In this document: one piece after another, positions 18,446 to 28,135 of the stretch
Layout of the letters: each line of letters begins with the position of its first letter
Numbering within the stretch: the stretch's first letter is position 1
From: Microbacterium sulfonylureivorans
GTDB taxonomy: Bacteria > Actinomycetota > Actinomycetes > Actinomycetales > Microbacteriaceae
Assembly: GCF_003999995.1 (NCBI RefSeq)
Contig: NZ_RJAD01000001.1
Coordinates: 1-64,000 of the forward strand
DNA length: 64,000 nt
Reading direction: 5' to 3'
Position numbers and translations under genes: made by a program
The notes under the pieces: model-generated
Databases searched by the model: none
What the model was told of the DNA's origin: nothing
The model's input: only the letters and a program-made list of their open reading frames with translations

Positions 18446-20977
18446 CTACTCGCGCAGCGTCGCGCCGAACCGCTGCGCGGCCACCGCGACCCCGGCGAGC
18501 TTGGCGTCGGTCGCCTCGGCGGCGGTCAGCGTGCGGTCGGGCGCGCGGAAGCGCAGGGCGAATGTGAGGCTCTTCGACCGCTCGGGCACGCCCGGACCGC
18601 GATAGTCGTCGACCAGGCGAAGCGATTCGAGGAGGTCACCCGCACCCTCGATGAGCGCTGAGCGCACGTCGGCTGCCGGAACGTCCGCGCCGACGACCAG
18701 CGACACGTCCTGCGTCGCCGCGGGGAAGCCCGACAGGGACGCTGCGACGACCTTCTCTCCGGCCAGCGACAGCACGAGGTCGAGATCGAGCTCGGCCACG
18801 ATCACGCGCCCGGGGAGATCGGATGCCTCCGCCACCGCGGGCAGCACCTCGCCGACGTAGCCGACCTCGATGTCGCCGACCCACAGCACGCCGGTGCGTC
18901 CGGGGTGCAGCGCGGCGCGCTGCGCCTGGGCGACCTCGATGGTGACACCGGCGGCGGCACCGATGGAACGGACGGCGTCGAGGGCGTCGGTGAGGTCGGC
19001 GGGCACGGGCTGGACGCCGGGCTGCTTCGCGACGACGCTGCCCGAGAGCAGGACCGCGACATGACGGTGCTGCGGCGGGATCGATGCGTCGAGCTCGGCG
19101 AGGGTCGCGGCATCCGGTCGCACGGCCAGCGGCGGGACGTGCGACGTGCCATACGCGACACCCGGCTTCGGCAGGAAGACGACACCCGTCTCGAAGAGGG
19201 CGAGGTCGGTGAACCCACGCGCGACGTTGCGGTGCGCGACCTGGAGCAGTCCAGGCACGAGCGAGCGGCGCAGGAACGGCGCCTGCCCGTCGAGCGGGTT
19301 CGCGATCCGGATGCTCGGGAGCCGCTCGCCCGACGGCGAGCCGTGGAGGTCGTTGAGCTCGTCGGTCGTGAACGCGAACGACGGCGTCTCGACGTACCCG
19401 GCCGCCGCGAGGGCGTTGGAGACCCGACGCCTGCCCTGCTGCGCGACGGTCAGGCCGCGACCCGACGGCGGCGTGGGCAGGATCGACGGGATGCGGTGAT
19501 AGCCCTCGATGCGGGCGACCTCCTCGGCGAGCGTCCACTTGTCGGTCAGATCGGGACGCCACGACGGCGGATGCACCGACCAGTGATCACCGCTGTCGTA
19601 GACCTCGCACCCGATCATCTCGAGTGCGGCGACGATCTCGCCGGTCGTGTAGTCGACGCCGATGAGTCCCTCGACGAAGCCGCGGGGCAGGTCGATCCCG
19701 GCGATCTCGACGGTGGCGAACAGCGCGCCTCCCACCTCGGTGTCGAGGGTGCCGCCCGCGTACTCGACCATGAGGTCGGCGACGCGGCGGGCGGCGACGA
19801 AGGGGATCAGCGGGTCCACGCCGCGCTCGAAGCGACGGGAAGCCTCGGAGGGCAGCTTGTGCCGGCGCGCCGTGCGCGCGATCGTCACGGTGTCGAAGAT
19901 CGCCGCTTCGATGAGCACGTTGCGGGTGCTCCCCGACATCTCCGTGGTGCCGCCGCCCATGACGCCGGCGAGGCCGATCGGACCGGACTCGTCGGTGATG
20001 AGGAGATCCTCCGGATGGAGGGTGCGCACCTTGCCGTCGAGCGTCTCCAGCTGCTCCCCCGGCGTCGCACGGCGCACGGTGATGCCGCCCTGCAGCTTGT
20101 CGAGGTCGTAGCCGTGGATCGGCTGGCCGAGCTCCACCATCACGTAGTTGGTGATGTCGATCAGAATGCCGAGCGAGCGGATGCCGGCGAGCGCAAGCCG
20201 CGCGACCATCCATGCGGGCGTCGGCTTGGTCGGGTCGACGTCTCGCACGATGCGGACGGCGAACTCGGATGCCCCGACCCGTCCCCGGATGGGGCCGGCG
20301 TCCTCGACGGCCACGGCGAAGCCGGCCGCCGGGTGCTGAAGCTCGCCCCACTCCCGGTCGCCGGGATCGCGGAAGGCCGCGCCGGTGGCGTGCGAGTACT
20401 CACGGGCGACACCGCGCACCGACAGGGCGTAGCCGCGGTCAGGGGTGACGTTGATGTCGATCGCGACGTCGTCGAGACCCAGGAGGGCGATCGCGTCGGT
20501 GCCGACCGGTGCGTCGATGCCGAGCTCGACCAGGCGCAGGATGCCGTTGTGCTCGTCGCCGAGGCCGAGTTCCTTCGCCGAGGCGATCATGCCGTCCGAC
20601 ACGTGGCCGTAGGTCTTGCGTGCGGCGATGGGGAACGGACCGGGCAGCACGGCGCCGGGCAGCGTCACGACGACCTTGTCGCCGACGAAGAAGTTGCGCG
20701 CGCCGCACACCACCCCGTGGACGGCGTCGCCGCCGTCGGCCGCGACCTCGCCCTCGGGCGCGACGCGTACCTGGCACCACCGGATCGTCTTGCCGTTGGA
20801 CTGCGGCTCCTCGACGAACTCGAGCACCTCGCCGACGACGATCGGGCCCTGCAGCTCGAAGCGGTGCACGTCCTCCTCTTCGAACCCGACGCGCACGAGC
20901 GCCTCGAGGATGTCCTCGGGCGAGGCATCCGCCGGGACATCGACGAACTCACGCAACCAGGAGAGCGGGACGCGCAT
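18446..20977 (-). CDS. pheT: Phenylalanyl-tRNA synthetase beta subunit
   Basis: 843-residue PheT, the RNA-binding and editing subunit of the alpha2-beta2 synthetase. The N-terminal EMAP-like tRNA-binding domain is at about residues 40-155, B3/B4 editing and B5 domains lie centrally, and the anticodon-binding FDX-ACB domain ends the protein (FDX-like FPAATQDVSLVVGADVP near 765). The ATG shares one base with the pheS stop (TGATG), so translation is coupled. Longer upstream frame is overlap with pheS. Confidence 0.97.
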   Translation of the reverse strand: MRVPLSWLREFVDVPADASPEDILEALVRVGFEEEDVHRFELQGPIVVGEVLEFVEEPQSNGKTIRWCQVRVAPEGEVAADGGDAVHGVVCGARNFFVGDKVVVTLPGAVLPGPFPIAARKTYGHVSDGMIASAKELGLGDEHNGILRLVELGIDAPVGTDAIALLGLDDVAIDINVTPDRGYALSVRGVAREYSHATGAAFRDPGDREWGELQHPAAGFAVAVEDAGPIRGRVGASEFAVRIVRDVDPTKPTPAWMVARLALAGIRSLGILIDITNYVMVELGQPIHGYDLDKLQGGITVRRATPGEQLETLDGKVRTLHPEDLLITDESGPIGLAGVMGGGTTEMSGSTRNVLIEAAIFDTVTIARTARRHKLPSEASRRFERGVDPLIPFVAARRVADLMVEYAGGTLDTEVGGALFATVEIAGIDLPRGFVEGLIGVDYTTGEIVAALEMIGCEVYDSGDHWSVHPPSWRPDLTDKWTLAEEVARIEGYHRIPSILPTPPSGRGLTVAQQGRRRVSNALAAAGYVETPSFAFTTDELNDLHGSPSGERLPSIRIANPLDGQAPFLRRSLVPGLLQVAHRNVARGFTDLALFETGVVFLPKPGVAYGTSHVPPLAVRPDAATLAELDASIPPQHRHVAVLLSGSVVAKQPGVQPVPADLTDALDAVRSIGAAAGVTIEVAQAQRAALHPGRTGVLWVGDIEVGYVGEVLPAVAEASDLPGRVIVAELDLDLVLSLAGEKVVAASLSGFPAATQDVSLVVGADVPAADVRSALIEGAGDLLESLRLVDDYRGPGVPERSKSLTFALRFRAPDRTLTAAEATDAKLAGVAVAAQRFGATLRE

Positions 20978-22017
20978 CAGACCACCATTCCGAACTGTTC
21001 GCTGAAGCGGACATCGCCCTCTGCCATGTCGCGCATGTCCTGGACGTCGCTGCGGAACATGAGCGTCCGCTCGATGCCCATGCCGAAGGCGAAGCCCGAG
21101 TACTCCTCGGGGTCGATCCCGGCCGCGCGCAGCACGTTCGGGTTGACCATGCCGCAGCCGCCCCACTCGATCCAGCGAGCACCGCCCTTGAAGGTCGGGT
21201 GCCACAGGTCGAGCTCGGCGGAGGGCTCGGTGAAGGGGAAGAAGTTGGCGCGGAAGCGCGTCTTCGCCTCCGGCCCGAACAGCACCTTCGCGGCGTGGTC
21301 CAGCGTGCCCTTGAGGTGGGCCATCGTGATGCCCTTGTCGATCACGAGACCTTCGAACTGCGTGAACACAGGGAGGTGCGTCGCGTCGAACTCGTCGGTG
21401 CGGTACACCCGGCCGGGGCAGAGCACGTAGATCGGGAGGTCGCGCTCGAGCATCGACCGCACCTGCACGGGGCTCGTGTGCGTGCGCATGACGAGATGGC
21501 GATCGACCGGGTCTACGAAGAACGTGTCCTGCATCTGACGCGCCGGGTGGTCGACGTCGAAGTTCAGGGCGTCGAAGTTGTACCACTCGTGTTCGAGCTC
21601 GGGCCCCTCGGCGATCTCCCACCCCATGCCGACGAAGATGTCGGCCACCTGCTCCTGCAGGAGCGAGATCGGATGCCGCGCCCCGACGCGTGCGCGCTGC
21701 GCGAGCGCTGTGATGTCGACGCGTTCGGCCTCGAGCCGCGCGGCGGTCTCCGCCTCGGCGAGCTCCGCCTCGCGGGCGGCGAACGCCTGGTTCACGCGCG
21801 CGCGGGCCTGGCCCACGAGCTTGCCGAACTCGGCCTTGCGCTCGGGCGCAACCTCGCGGAGGCGGGCGTTCAGCTTCGCGAGGGGCGCGCCCTCGGCGCT
21901 GTGAGCGGAGCGCGCGGCCTTCAGAGCGGCCGTGTCGCCGGCCGCGGCGACGGCTTCGAGCGCGGCCTCGACCGCGGCATCCACCGCCTCGGGCGTGATT
22001 TCAGGAACGTCAGACAC
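20977..22017 (-). CDS. pheS: Phenylalanyl-tRNA synthetase alpha subunit
   Basis: 346-residue catalytic subunit: N-terminal coiled-coil tRNA-binding arm (residues 1-90), then class II motifs including [39 protein letters not shown] and the C-terminal motif 3 [11 protein letters not shown]. The start is GTG 22017, with TAGACT (22031..22026) eight bases upstream and no ribosome-binding site, so probably leaderless. No T-box was recognised. Confidence 0.97.
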   Translation of the reverse strand: MSDVPEITPEAVDAAVEAALEAVAAAGDTAALKAARSAHSAEGAPLAKLNARLREVAPERKAEFGKLVGQARARVNQAFAAREAELAEAETAARLEAERVDITALAQRARVGARHPISLLQEQVADIFVGMGWEIAEGPELEHEWYNFDALNFDVDHPARQMQDTFFVDPVDRHLVMRTHTSPVQVRSMLERDLPIYVLCPGRVYRTDEFDATHLPVFTQFEGLVIDKGITMAHLKGTLDHAAKVLFGPEAKTRFRANFFPFTEPSAELDLWHPTFKGGARWIEWGGCGMVNPNVLRAAGIDPEEYSGFAFGMGIERTLMFRSDVQDMRDMAEGDVRFSEQFGMVV

Positions 22018-22098
22018 GAGACCCGAGTCTACCGAGGGCGGATGCCCCGCCTCGCCGCTGCGGTCACCGGATGCCGCCGACGCGCTCCCGCCCTGGTC

Positions 22099-23001
22099 CT
22101 ACGTGCGAGCCGAGTCCGTTCCGCGCTGCGTCACGATGAGCTCGGTGTCGGTGATCTCCTGGGTCGGCTGCTCCGCCTGCGCGATCCGCACGCCGCTCGA
22201 CGACCGTCGCAGCCGCTTCTCGACGGTGTTCGCGATGAACGACAGGATCAGGCAGAGGCTGATGTAGATCGCCCCGACGACGATCGTGGCGGGCACGATC
22301 GGCGAGTCCAGGGCCGACTGAGACCCGATGTAGCGGGCGTAGAACAGCAGCTCCGGGTACGTGATGATGAAGCCGAGCGCGGTGTCCTTCAGTGTGACAA
22401 CCAGCTGTGCGATGATCACAGGCATCATCGCCCGGATGGCCTGCGGCAGCAGGACGAGCTGCATCACTCCGTACTTGCGGAGCCCTATCGCGTAGCCCGC
22501 TTCCTGCTGGCCACGCGGCAGCGACTCGACGCCCGCTCGGATGACTTCGGCGAGCACCGAGCCGTTGTAGGCGATGAGTGCGATCACGACTGCCCAGTAC
22601 GGCGCCATCCGCACGCCGATGACGGGGAGCCCGTAGTAGAGCAGGAACATGAAGACGAGCACGGGCACGGCGCGCAGGAACTCTACGATCGCGCCGACGG
22701 GCACGCGGATCCACGAGTGATCGGACATCCGGCCGATCGCGAGCGCGAAGCCCAGGATGAGTGCACCGATCGCGGCGACGGCGAACGCGGCGAGCGTGCG
22801 GAGCGTGGCCAGGCCGATCTGCACCCACACGTTCGTATAGGTGAAGGCCTGCCACTTCTCAGCCGTGAACTGGCCGGTGTCGATCAGCCGCCAGAGGAAG
22901 AAGCCCAGGATCGCGGCGACCACGACGACCGTGAGGACGCCGAGAATGCGGTTGCGGACGATCGCGCGGGGCCCGGGGACGTCGTACAGGACGGAAGTCA
23001 T
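22099..23001 (-). CDS. gluD: Glutamate-type ABC transporter permease (second subunit)
   Basis: 300-residue inner-membrane permease of the polar amino-acid (HisM) family, with about five transmembrane helices and the EAA loop ESLPRGQQEAGYAIGLRKYG near residues 160-180. It starts at ATG 23001, overlapping the preceding permease stop by four bases. Last gene of the gluABCD-type operon. Amino-acid specificity (glutamate) is inferred from similarity in order to corynebacterial gluABCD. Confidence 0.88.
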   Translation of the reverse strand: MTSVLYDVPGPRAIVRNRILGVLTVVVVAAILGFFLWRLIDTGQFTAEKWQAFTYTNVWVQIGLATLRTLAAFAVAAIGALILGFALAIGRMSDHSWIRVPVGAIVEFLRAVPVLVFMFLLYYGLPVIGVRMAPYWAVVIALIAYNGSVLAEVIRAGVESLPRGQQEAGYAIGLRKYGVMQLVLLPQAIRAMMPVIIAQLVVTLKDTALGFIITYPELLFYARYIGSQSALDSPIVPATIVVGAIYISLCLILSFIANTVEKRLRRSSSGVRIAQAEQPTQEITDTELIVTQRGTDSART

Positions 23002-23654
23002 CGGGCGACCCTCCACTTGTTCTCGAGCGCGCGCTGGGCCCAAGAGAGCAGCAGGACGAGCGCGACGAAGATGATCATGACCCAGATGATCACGAGCATC
23101 TGGTTCGCGCCGCGCTCACTCAGGTAGTTGCGCGCGGCACCGAGGTTCACCACACCGAAGCCTGCCGCCACGGTGGTGTTCTTCAGAAGGGCTATGAAGA
23201 CGCTCATCATCGGCGGGATGACCGATCGGAAGGCCTGCGGCATGACGACCAGGGTCATCACCTGCCCGAAGGTGAGCCCGACCGCCCGTGCCGCCTCGGC
23301 TTGACCGACGGGGACGGTGTTTATGCCAGAGCGGATCGTCTCGGCGACATACGTCGCCGTGTAGATGCCGAGCGCGCACACCGCCAGCGTGAGGGACACG
23401 TCGGCGGTGAGCCGGAGCCCGAGCAGCGGCGGAAGTGCGAACGCGAACGCGAAGAACACCAGTGTGAGCGGGGTGTTGCGGATCGTGTTCACGTACAGCG
23501 TCCCCATCGTTCTCGCGACGGGGATCGGCGAGACGCGCATCGCGCCCACGATGATGCCGAGGATGAGCGCCAGCAGTCCGCCCCCGAAGAACAGGATCAG
23601 CGTTCCGATCAGCCCCTCGGCCCAGACATCCCAGTTGTCGGTGATGACGTTCAG
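22998..23654 (-). CDS. gluC: Glutamate-type ABC transporter permease (first subunit), CTG start
   Basis: 218-residue polar amino-acid permease; the EAA loop is NTVPVGQAEAARAVGLTFGQ near residues 117-136. The family N-terminus is (M)NVITDNWDVWAEGLIG, and the codon in the Met position here is CTG (23654..23652), with a strong AAGGAGG six bases upstream (23667..23661). No ATG, GTG or TTG lies at that point. The alternative is GTG 23729, overlapping the gluB stop (GTGA), which would add 25 low-complexity residues before the usual N-terminus. I favour the CTG. Confidence 0.82.
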   Translation of the reverse strand: MNVITDNWDVWAEGLIGTLILFFGGGLLALILGIIVGAMRVSPIPVARTMGTLYVNTIRNTPLTLVFFAFAFALPPLLGLRLTADVSLTLAVCALGIYTATYVAETIRSGINTVPVGQAEAARAVGLTFGQVMTLVVMPQAFRSVIPPMMSVFIALLKNTTVAAGFGVVNLGAARNYLSERGANQMLVIIWVMIIFVALVLLLSWAQRALENKWRVAR

Positions 23655-23725
23655 CGGTCTCCTCCTTCGTGCTGCGGTGAGCGGCAGCGGTGGTGGGGCC
23701 GCTCGGCGCCCACCACCGCCACAGG

Positions 23726-24637
23726 TCACATGACCGGGTCGACCTCGGGCTGCGTGCCCGTGATGCCCGCCGGCGCGAGGTGCTCGTCGAAGAGCGCGGT
23801 CCAGACGTCGCCGCCATCGGTGAACAGCGTGTTGATGTGCTCAACCATGACGGTGTCGCCCTTGGCGACGCCCACGCCGTAGCGCTCCTCGCTGAACGGC
23901 TCGCCCGCGATCTTGAGAGCGTCGGGCTCCTGCGCGACGTAGCCGGCCAGGATCGCCTCGTCCGTGGTGATCGCGTCGACCGAACCGGCCTTGAGCTGCT
24001 CCACGCACTGCGAGTAGGTGTCGTACTCGACGGTGTCACCCGGGTTGTACTCGTCGCGGATGCGCTGCAGCGGCGTCGAACCCGTCACGGAGCACACGAT
24101 CTTGCCCTCAAGATCGTCCGGACCATTGATGTCTGTGTTGTCGGCGGCGACCATCAGGCCCTGACCCGTGAGGAAGTACGGACCGGCGAAGTCGATCAGC
24201 TCCTTGCGGGTGTCGGTGATCGAGTACGTGCCGACGTAGTAGTCGATGTCGCCGTTCACGAGAGCCTGCTCACGGTTGGCCGACGGAATGGTGACGTACT
24301 CGATCTGGTCTTCGTCGTAGCCGAGCGAAGCGGCGATCCAGCGGGCGATGTCGACATCGAACCCGGTCCGCTCACCGGTCGCGGCGTCCTCGTAACCGAG
24401 GCCGGGCTGATCGTTCTTGACGCCGACGACGACGCCGTCGCGCGCGGTCATCGCTTCGAACGTGGGGCTGCCCTCGAGCGAGACGTCGCTCGCGACCTCC
24501 CAAAGCGCGGTGGTCTCTTCGCCGCCGTCTCCGCCTTCGCTCGGGTCGGCGCCGGGCGTGCCGCTGTTGCACGCGGTGAGCGCGAGCAGGGCGATGGCGG
24601 AGATGCCGATCCCCGTAATGATCCGTGACTTTCGCAT
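23726..24637 (-). CDS. gluB: Glutamate-type ABC transporter substrate-binding lipoprotein
   Basis: 303-residue periplasmic-binding-protein homologue anchored as a lipoprotein: signal RKSRIITGIGISAIALLALT followed by the lipobox cysteine at residue 22 (LTAC). The mature part has the SBP_bac_3 pattern GVKNDQPGLGYEDAATGERT and FDVDIARWIAASLGYD. It captures glutamate or a related amino acid for gluC/gluD. Preceded by CAGGAGG. Confidence 0.9.
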   Translation of the reverse strand: MRKSRIITGIGISAIALLALTACNSGTPGADPSEGGDGGEETTALWEVASDVSLEGSPTFEAMTARDGVVVGVKNDQPGLGYEDAATGERTGFDVDIARWIAASLGYDEDQIEYVTIPSANREQALVNGDIDYYVGTYSITDTRKELIDFAGPYFLTGQGLMVAADNTDINGPDDLEGKIVCSVTGSTPLQRIRDEYNPGDTVEYDTYSQCVEQLKAGSVDAITTDEAILAGYVAQEPDALKIAGEPFSEERYGVGVAKGDTVMVEHINTLFTDGGDVWTALFDEHLAPAGITGTQPEVDPVM

Positions 24638-24726
24638 GGTTTCCTCCTGGTTGCTGTGTGTGTGCTGGTTCCGTATGTCCGACGTTCGGGTCGTGCGGAG
24701 TAGTCGTGCGGTGGTGGTGCTCGTTT

Positions 24727-24746
24727 CCCTCCCGGGGGTGCGAGGG
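24727..24746 (-). terminator. Hairpin between gluA and gluB
   Basis: CCCTC and GAGGG arms separated by 10 bases, between the end of gluA and the start of gluB. It may act as a partial terminator or an mRNA stabiliser setting the ratio of ATPase to binding protein. Confidence 0.35.
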
Positions 24747-24756
24747 TCGGTCAGGG

Positions 24757-25548
24757 TCAGTGGGTGAGGAGCTTCGAGAGGAAGTCCTTCGCGCGATCGC
24801 TCTGCGGGTTCGTGAAGAACTCCTCGGGAGTCGCCTCCTCCACGATCTGCCCGTCGGCCATGAACACCACGCGGTCGGCCGCCTTGCGGGCGAACCCCAT
24901 CTCGTGGGTCACGACGATCATCGTCATGCCGTCCTGCGCGAGGCCGACCATGACGTCGAGCACCTCGTTGATCATCTCGGGGTCGAGCGCGCTCGTCGGC
25001 TCATCGAAGAGCATGACCTTGGGCTGCATGGCGAGCGCGCGGGCGATCGCGACGCGCTGCTGCTGGCCGCCCGACAGCTGGGCGGGCAGTTTCGCGGCCT
25101 GGTGGCCGACGCCGACGCGTTCGAGAAGCTGCGTGCCGAGCTTCTCGGCCTCCGCCTTCTTCATGCCTTTGACCTTGATCGGCCCGAGCGTCACGTTGTC
25201 GAGGATCGTGAGGTGCGAGAAGAGGTTGAACGACTGGAAGACCATGCCGACGTCTGCGCGCAGCGCGGCCAGGTCCTTCCCCTCCTTGGGGAGCTCCTTG
25301 CCGTCGATCGAGATGGTGCCGCTCGTGATCGTCTCGAGCCGATTGATCGTGCGGCACAGGGTCGACTTTCCGGAGCCGGATGGACCGATCACCACGACCA
25401 CCTCGCCGCGGTTCACGGTCAGATCGATGTCCTTCAGCGCCTGGAACTCGCCATAGTGCTTCTGGACATCGGTGATCTCGACCAGGGGGTCGCCGCGGCG
25501 GACGTTGATGTTCGACGTCTTCGGAGCGCTGTCATCGGCGGTCGTCAT
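24757..25548 (-). CDS. gluA: Glutamate-type ABC transporter ATP-binding protein
   Basis: 263-residue ABC ATPase of the polar amino-acid type: Walker [10 protein letters not shown] near residue 55, signature [16 protein letters not shown], Walker [17 protein letters not shown] and the H-loop [11 protein letters not shown]. First gene of the importer operon. TAGGGT (25560..25555) lies six bases before the ATG, so it is probably leaderless. Confidence 0.93.
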   Translation of the reverse strand: MTTADDSAPKTSNINVRRGDPLVEITDVQKHYGEFQALKDIDLTVNRGEVVVVIGPSGSGKSTLCRTINRLETITSGTISIDGKELPKEGKDLAALRADVGMVFQSFNLFSHLTILDNVTLGPIKVKGMKKAEAEKLGTQLLERVGVGHQAAKLPAQLSGGQQQRVAIARALAMQPKVMLFDEPTSALDPEMINEVLDVMVGLAQDGMTMIVVTHEMGFARKAADRVVFMADGQIVEEATPEEFFTNPQSDRAKDFLSKLLTH

Positions 25549-25567
25549 AGCGCCACCCTATGGCGGC

Positions 25568-25583
25568 GGCAGACCCCTCTGCC
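25568..25583. promoter_or_regulatory. Palindromic site in the gluA promoter
   Basis: GGCAGA-CCCC-TCTGCC, a perfect 6-base inverted repeat covering the expected -35 and spacer of the gluA promoter. A second near-palindrome, TGTTGTAACA, lies at 25607-25616. Either could be an operator controlling amino-acid uptake. Confidence 0.45.
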
Positions 25584-25635
25584 ACTGCAACGCCGCGTCT
25601 TTACCGTGTTGTAACAGCCCCGGAATGCGCTGTGT

Positions 25636-26436
25636 TCAGCCCGCCGCGCGCTGCGCGAACGCCGTCTCGTACAGGCACACGCTCGCCGCGGTGGCGAGGT
25701 TGAGCGACTCGGCGGCACCGTAGATCGGCAGGCGCAGGGACAGGTCGGCGAGGGCGAGCGCGTCGTCGTCGAGCCCGCGCGCCTCGTTCCCGAACAGCCA
25801 CGCGGTCGGCTCGGCGAGGAGTCCGCGCGCCGCGAGGAAGTCGCCGCCGCCGACGTCGGCGGCGATCACGCGCACCCCGGCGGCATGTGCCCGCTCCACC
25901 GCCGTCGCGAGGTCGACCCCCACCGCGACAGGCAGGTGGAACAGCGAACCCGTCGTGGCGCGTACGACCTTCGGGTTGTACGGATCGACCGTTCGGCCGG
26001 TGAGGATGACGGCGTCGGCGCCCGCGGCATCCGCTGCCCGGATGATCGTGCCGAGGTTGCCGGGGTCGCGCACCTCCTCGCAGATCGCGACGAGACGCGG
26101 CGACGACGCGAACACGTCGCGCAGCGAGGTCGGCGACTGTCGCGCGACAGCCACGATGCCCTGCGGCGTCACGGTGTCGGCCATGGCGTCGAGCACGGCC
26201 TCGGTCGTGAAGACGACCTCGAGGCCGGCATCCCGAGCTGCATCGCGCACGTCCGTGTGCCGCTCCATGGCGGTCGGCGTCGCGTACACCTCGACCAGGG
26301 TGTCGGGGCGGTACGCGAGTGCCTCGCGGGCCGCCTGAGGGCCTTCGAGGAGGAACAGTCCGGTCTCCTGACGAGCGCTCCGCTTCGTCAGTTTCGCCAC
26401 GGCGCGAACGCGCGGAGAGCGAGGGTTCTCGAGCAC
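25636..26436 (-). CDS. TrmH/SpoU family RNA methyltransferase
   Basis: 266-residue 2'-O-ribose methyltransferase (SPOUT knot). Residues 1-100 form the substrate-binding part ([13 protein letters not shown]); the three SpoU motifs are [22 protein letters not shown] and [20 protein letters not shown]. Probably methylates 23S rRNA. The start is GTG 26436 with TAGACT (26448..26443) six bases upstream, giving a leaderless transcript. Lies directly downstream of the ribosomal-protein operon terminator. Confidence 0.9.
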   Translation of the reverse strand: MLENPRSPRVRAVAKLTKRSARQETGLFLLEGPQAAREALAYRPDTLVEVYATPTAMERHTDVRDAARDAGLEVVFTTEAVLDAMADTVTPQGIVAVARQSPTSLRDVFASSPRLVAICEEVRDPGNLGTIIRAADAAGADAVILTGRTVDPYNPKVVRATTGSLFHLPVAVGVDLATAVERAHAAGVRVIAADVGGGDFLAARGLLAEPTAWLFGNEARGLDDDALALADLSLRLPIYGAAESLNLATAASVCLYETAFAQRAAG

Positions 26437-26488
26437 ACCATCAGTCTAGGGTCGGGGCCGCTCCTTCATGCGACGCGCAGGAATGGGA

Positions 26489-26522
26489 AAAGGGACGCCC
26501 TCCGTGAGGAGGGCGTCCCTTT
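26489..26522 (-). terminator. Strong intrinsic terminator of infC-rpmI-rplT
   Basis: A perfect 15-base stem, AAAGGGACGCCCTCC and GGAGGGCGTCCCTTT, with a four-base loop GTGA; on the minus strand the stem ends in a T-run (TTTT). It starts 20 bases after the rplT stop codon. This is the clearest rho-independent terminator in the window. Confidence 0.93.
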
Positions 26523-26541
26523 CGAGAACCGGATGCCGGCG

Positions 26542-26925
26542 TCAGACGCTCTTGGGGGCGTTGACGTTCTCGGGCAGCGCCTTCTTGGCCGTCTCGACGA
26601 GCGAGGCGAACGTGGCGGGCTCGTTCACCGCGAGCTCGGCGAGCATGCGGCGGTCGACCTGCACACCCGCGAGGCCGAGGCCCTGGATGAAGCGGTTGTA
26701 CGTGATGCCGTTCTGGCGGCTCGCGGCGTTGATGCGCTGGATCCACAGACGACGGAAGTCGCCCTTGCGCTTGCGACGGTCGCGGTACGCGTAGACGAGC
26801 GAGTGGGTGACCTGCTCCTTCGCCTTGCGGTAGAGGCGCGAACGCTGTCCGCGGTAACCGGACGCGCGCTCGAGGATGACGCGACGCTTCTTGTGGGCGT
26901 TGACTGCCCGCTTGACTCTAGCCAT
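26542..26925 (-). CDS. rplT: 50S ribosomal protein L20
   Basis: 127 residues, typical L20: [20 protein letters not shown] at the N-terminus, rich in Lys/Arg. It binds 23S rRNA early in large-subunit assembly and in several bacteria represses its own operon. It lies 29 bases after rpmI in the conserved infC-rpmI-rplT order, with GGAAACAGAAGAA before the ATG. Confidence 0.98.
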   Translation of the reverse strand: MARVKRAVNAHKKRRVILERASGYRGQRSRLYRKAKEQVTHSLVYAYRDRRKRKGDFRRLWIQRINAASRQNGITYNRFIQGLGLAGVQVDRRMLAELAVNEPATFASLVETAKKALPENVNAPKSV

Positions 26926-26954
26926 TTCTTCTGTTTCCTATCGTGCGTCGGCGC

Positions 26955-27149
26955 TCAGAGGCCGAGGAGCTTCTTGGCGACCTTGGCGTCACCCGGGGCC
27001 AGGACCTGCTCCTGGTTGAGGCGGCGCGTGCGGCGCGACGACTTGCCCTCGAGGTTGTGGCGCATGTTGGCCTGCTGCTTCATCAGCTTTCCGCTACCGG
27101 TGAGCTTGAAGCGCTTCTTGGCACCCGAGTGGGTCTTCTGCTTCGGCAT
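26955..27149 (-). CDS. rpmI: 50S ribosomal protein L35
   Basis: 64 residues, with [20 protein letters not shown] at the N-terminus and the usual basic composition. Middle gene of infC-rpmI-rplT, preceded by GAAGGAAGAAG as a ribosome-binding site. Confidence 0.98.
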   Translation of the reverse strand: MPKQKTHSGAKKRFKLTGSGKLMKQQANMRHNLEGKSSRRTRRLNQEQVLAPGDAKVAKKLLGL

Positions 27150-27220
27150 CTCTTCTTCCTTCGTTTCACTTCCCGCCCAGGCGGGAGTCGGTGTCCCGCG
27201 GAGCGGGAGTCTGTGGGGTC

Positions 27221-27853
<633 letters not shown>

Positions 27854-27858
27854 GCGGA

Positions 27859-28085
27859 ACTCCTCTTTCATGCGGATGTCGGCCACCGCGACACATGGGG
27901 CGTGACGCGGGCTGAAAGAGGAGTCATTCCACCCGCTCGGCGCTCGAGCGCCGGCTTCTGCACCCTGTCGTCGTTCGCGGTTCCCCGCTCGCGATCGCCT
28001 ACCCCGATCGCAGTGCGGTCGGGGCGGAGTGCGTGACCCGGTAGCCTGGAACGGCAAGCGCGGGTGGGATGTGATCCTCTTTCGG
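27859..28085 (-). promoter_or_regulatory. infC mRNA leader with SD / anti-SD / anti-anti-SD arms
   Basis: On the minus strand, arm 3 TGAAAGAGGAGT (27870..27859) contains the infC ribosome-binding site and is perfectly complementary over 12 bases to arm 2 ACTCCTCTTTCA (27924..27913). Arm 1 GAAAGAGGATCA (28083..28072), a near copy of arm 3, can pair with the same arm 2 over 9 plus 3 bases with one bulged C. The two pairings exclude each other, so the leader can either hide or expose the ribosome-binding site. Further hairpins occur between them: a 10-base stem at 28002-28024 and a 14-base palindrome at 27939-27952. Confidence 0.75.
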
Positions 28086-28115
28086 TCCGGTGCAGAACGC
28101 ACCGAAGCCCGCACA

Positions 28116-28121
28116 AGTCTA
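28116..28121 (-). promoter_or_regulatory. Candidate -10 element of the infC operon
   Basis: TAGACT, about 263 bases before the infC start, would begin transcription near 28109 and include the entire leader with all three arms. No clear -35 was found. Confidence 0.45.
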
Positions 28122-28135
28122 GCAGAGAGAAGCGC

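Noticed and set aside
20977..21622. In-frame upstream extension of pheT
   Set aside because: The added residues are pheS read out of frame; the family N-terminus [14 protein letters not shown] starts at 20977.
22018..22098. T-box leader before pheST
   Set aside because: The gap is too short, no T-box sequence is present, and a TAGACT eight bases before the GTG suggests no leader at all.
27868..27894. Short leader peptide MSRWPTSA ending at the infC-proximal ATGA
   Set aside because: No ribosome-binding site before its GTG and no run of regulatory codons; the RNA pairing explains the leader better.
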